A stretch of 8,044 bases of DNA. Origin: Acidobacteriaceae bacterium. Its GTDB lineage: Bacteria > Acidobacteriota > Terriglobia > Bryobacterales > Bryobacteraceae. This document shows positions 7,282 through 8,044 of the stretch, piece by piece. The notes below the pieces were generated by a model that was not told the origin of the DNA, ran no database searches, and worked only from the letters and a program-made list of their open reading frames with translations. Location of the stretch: positions 1 to 8,044 of the forward strand of contig JAFARV010000289.1 in the NCBI GenBank assembly GCA_019245255.1. The letters run 5' to 3'. Made by a program: the position numbers and the translations under genes. Positions within the stretch are counted from its first letter, which is position 1; every line of letters starts with the position of its first letter.

Positions 7282-7309
7282 CTAAAGTGTTAGACGCGGC
7301 CACGAGTAA

Positions 7310-8044
7310 ATGAAACGCGTTCTGATTTTGTGCATGCTGGCATCCGCAGCCGTGTTTCTTCGCGGCGCCGAGCAGGCTTCCCTGATCTTGTATAACGGCC
7401 GAGTCTGGACCGGGGATTCCGCGCGGCCTGCTGCCCAAGCCATCGCGATTGCCGGAAATCGGATTCTTGCGGTAGGGGATGACGCGCAAATGCGCGCGCT
7501 CGAGGGACCGCGCACCGCCACACTCGATGTCGAGGGCCGCCGTGTCGTGCCCGGTTTCATCGACGCGCACGTCCACTTCTTTCAAGGTGGCTCGGCCCTT
7601 ACCGGTCCGCAACTTCGATACGCCAAGAGTCCGCAGGAATTTCGGGACACGTTGGGCGAATTCGCAAAGCACTACCCGCGCGGACGCTGGATTACCGGCG
7701 GCGAGTGGGATCACGAAAACTGGTCGCCTGCTCATCTTCCGGATCGGCGGCTCATCGACAGTGTTACGCGCGATTGGCCCGTATGGGTTGAGCGGCTGGA
7801 CGGACATATGGCGCTTGCAAACTCGGTCGCACTGAAACTGGCAGGAATCGATAGGAACACAAAGGACGTGCCCGGTGGCATTATCGTTCGCGACGAGAGT
7901 GGCGAACCCACCGGCATTCTAAAAGATGCTGCGCAGGAACTTGTCGAGCGGGTAATTCCGCCACCGACGCAGCAGGAGATCGTCGATGTTATCCGCGCCT
8001 CACAAGTGCACGCCAATGCCCTCGGCATTACCAGCGTGGACGAC
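7310..8044 (+). CDS. Exported amidohydrolase, YtcJ-like (partial, 3' end missing)
   Basis: 245 codons are present from ATG at 7310 to the window end; full-length relatives have roughly 530-570 residues, so less than half is seen. Residues 1-20 form a signal peptide (MKRVLILCMLASAAVFLRGA). Next comes the small beta domain typical of amidohydrolases (SLILYNGRVWTGD, 24-36). VVPGFIDAHVHF at 79-90 carries the metal-binding HxH (H87 and H89). WITGGEWDHENW (near 125-136) and VERLDGHMALANSVALKLAGI (near 158-178) are signatures of the YtcJ/amidohydrolase family 3 group. Members hydrolyse amide or related bonds in small molecules with one or two metals. The substrate cannot be told from sequence, and the remaining metal ligands lie beyond the window. 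No strong Shine-Dalgarno precedes the ATG, but the signal peptide starts exactly there. Confidence 0.93.
   Translation, partial: MKRVLILCMLASAAVFLRGAEQASLILYNGRVWTGDSARPAAQAIAIAGNRILAVGDDAQMRALEGPRTATLDVEGRRVVPGFIDAHVHFFQGGSALTGPQLRYAKSPQEFRDTLGEFAKHYPRGRWITGGEWDHENWSPAHLPDRRLIDSVTRDWPVWVERLDGHMALANSVALKLAGIDRNTKDVPGGIIVRDESGEPTGILKDAAQELVERVIPPPTQQEIVDVIRASQVHANALGITSVDD

Noticed and set aside
6928..7293. A plus-strand open frame of 121 codons opposite the DUF1003 gene.
   Set aside because: Its composition is low in coherent hydrophobic or domain structure, and it lies antisense to a recognised family; it is a shadow frame.

Overview
The window looks like bacterial chromosome from an Acidobacteriota-like organism, perhaps of the Solibacter/Bryobacter type. 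This placement is inference. It rests on moderately high GC, a PEP-CTERM protein, a PEP-CTERM-associated CAAX protease, a large TPR lipoprotein and a secreted YtcJ-type amidohydrolase. No phylogenetic marker is present, and no tRNA, rRNA, CRISPR array or transposase was seen.

Left part (1-5885), all genes on the minus strand. In transcription order: a 783-residue TPR lipoprotein resembling PrsT of exosortase/PEP-CTERM systems; a CPBP/CAAX-type membrane protease that starts 3 nt after the TPR stop and resembles the PEP-CTERM-associated branch of that family; a 94-residue membrane protein; ComM (YifB), a Mg-chelatase-like AAA+ ATPase; and an exported protein with a PEP-CTERM-like C-terminal signal that runs off the left edge. 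Gaps are 3, 59, 55 and 84 bp, so much of this could be co-transcribed. Three of the five proteins have a plausible link to exosortase-dependent envelope biology, although no exosortase gene lies in the window.

The oddest point is at the left edge. Just after the membrane segment of the PEP-CTERM protein, the reading frame enters, in frame, a 107-bp copy (105/107 identical) of the ComM C-terminal coding region. The intact original lies 909 bp to the right. Both differences are synonymous. This is either the junction of a tandem duplication (comM tail plus PEP-CTERM gene), a real gene fusion, or a metagenomic assembly join.

Right part (5886-8044). A divergent promoter region separates the TPR gene from a plus-strand exported cyclophilin-type peptidyl-prolyl isomerase. 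That gene converges, with 1 bp between stop codons, on a minus-strand DUF1003 membrane protein. 28 bp beyond the DUF1003 start, a plus-strand exported amidohydrolase of the YtcJ type begins and runs off the right edge. No stretch over 300 bp lacks a gene.
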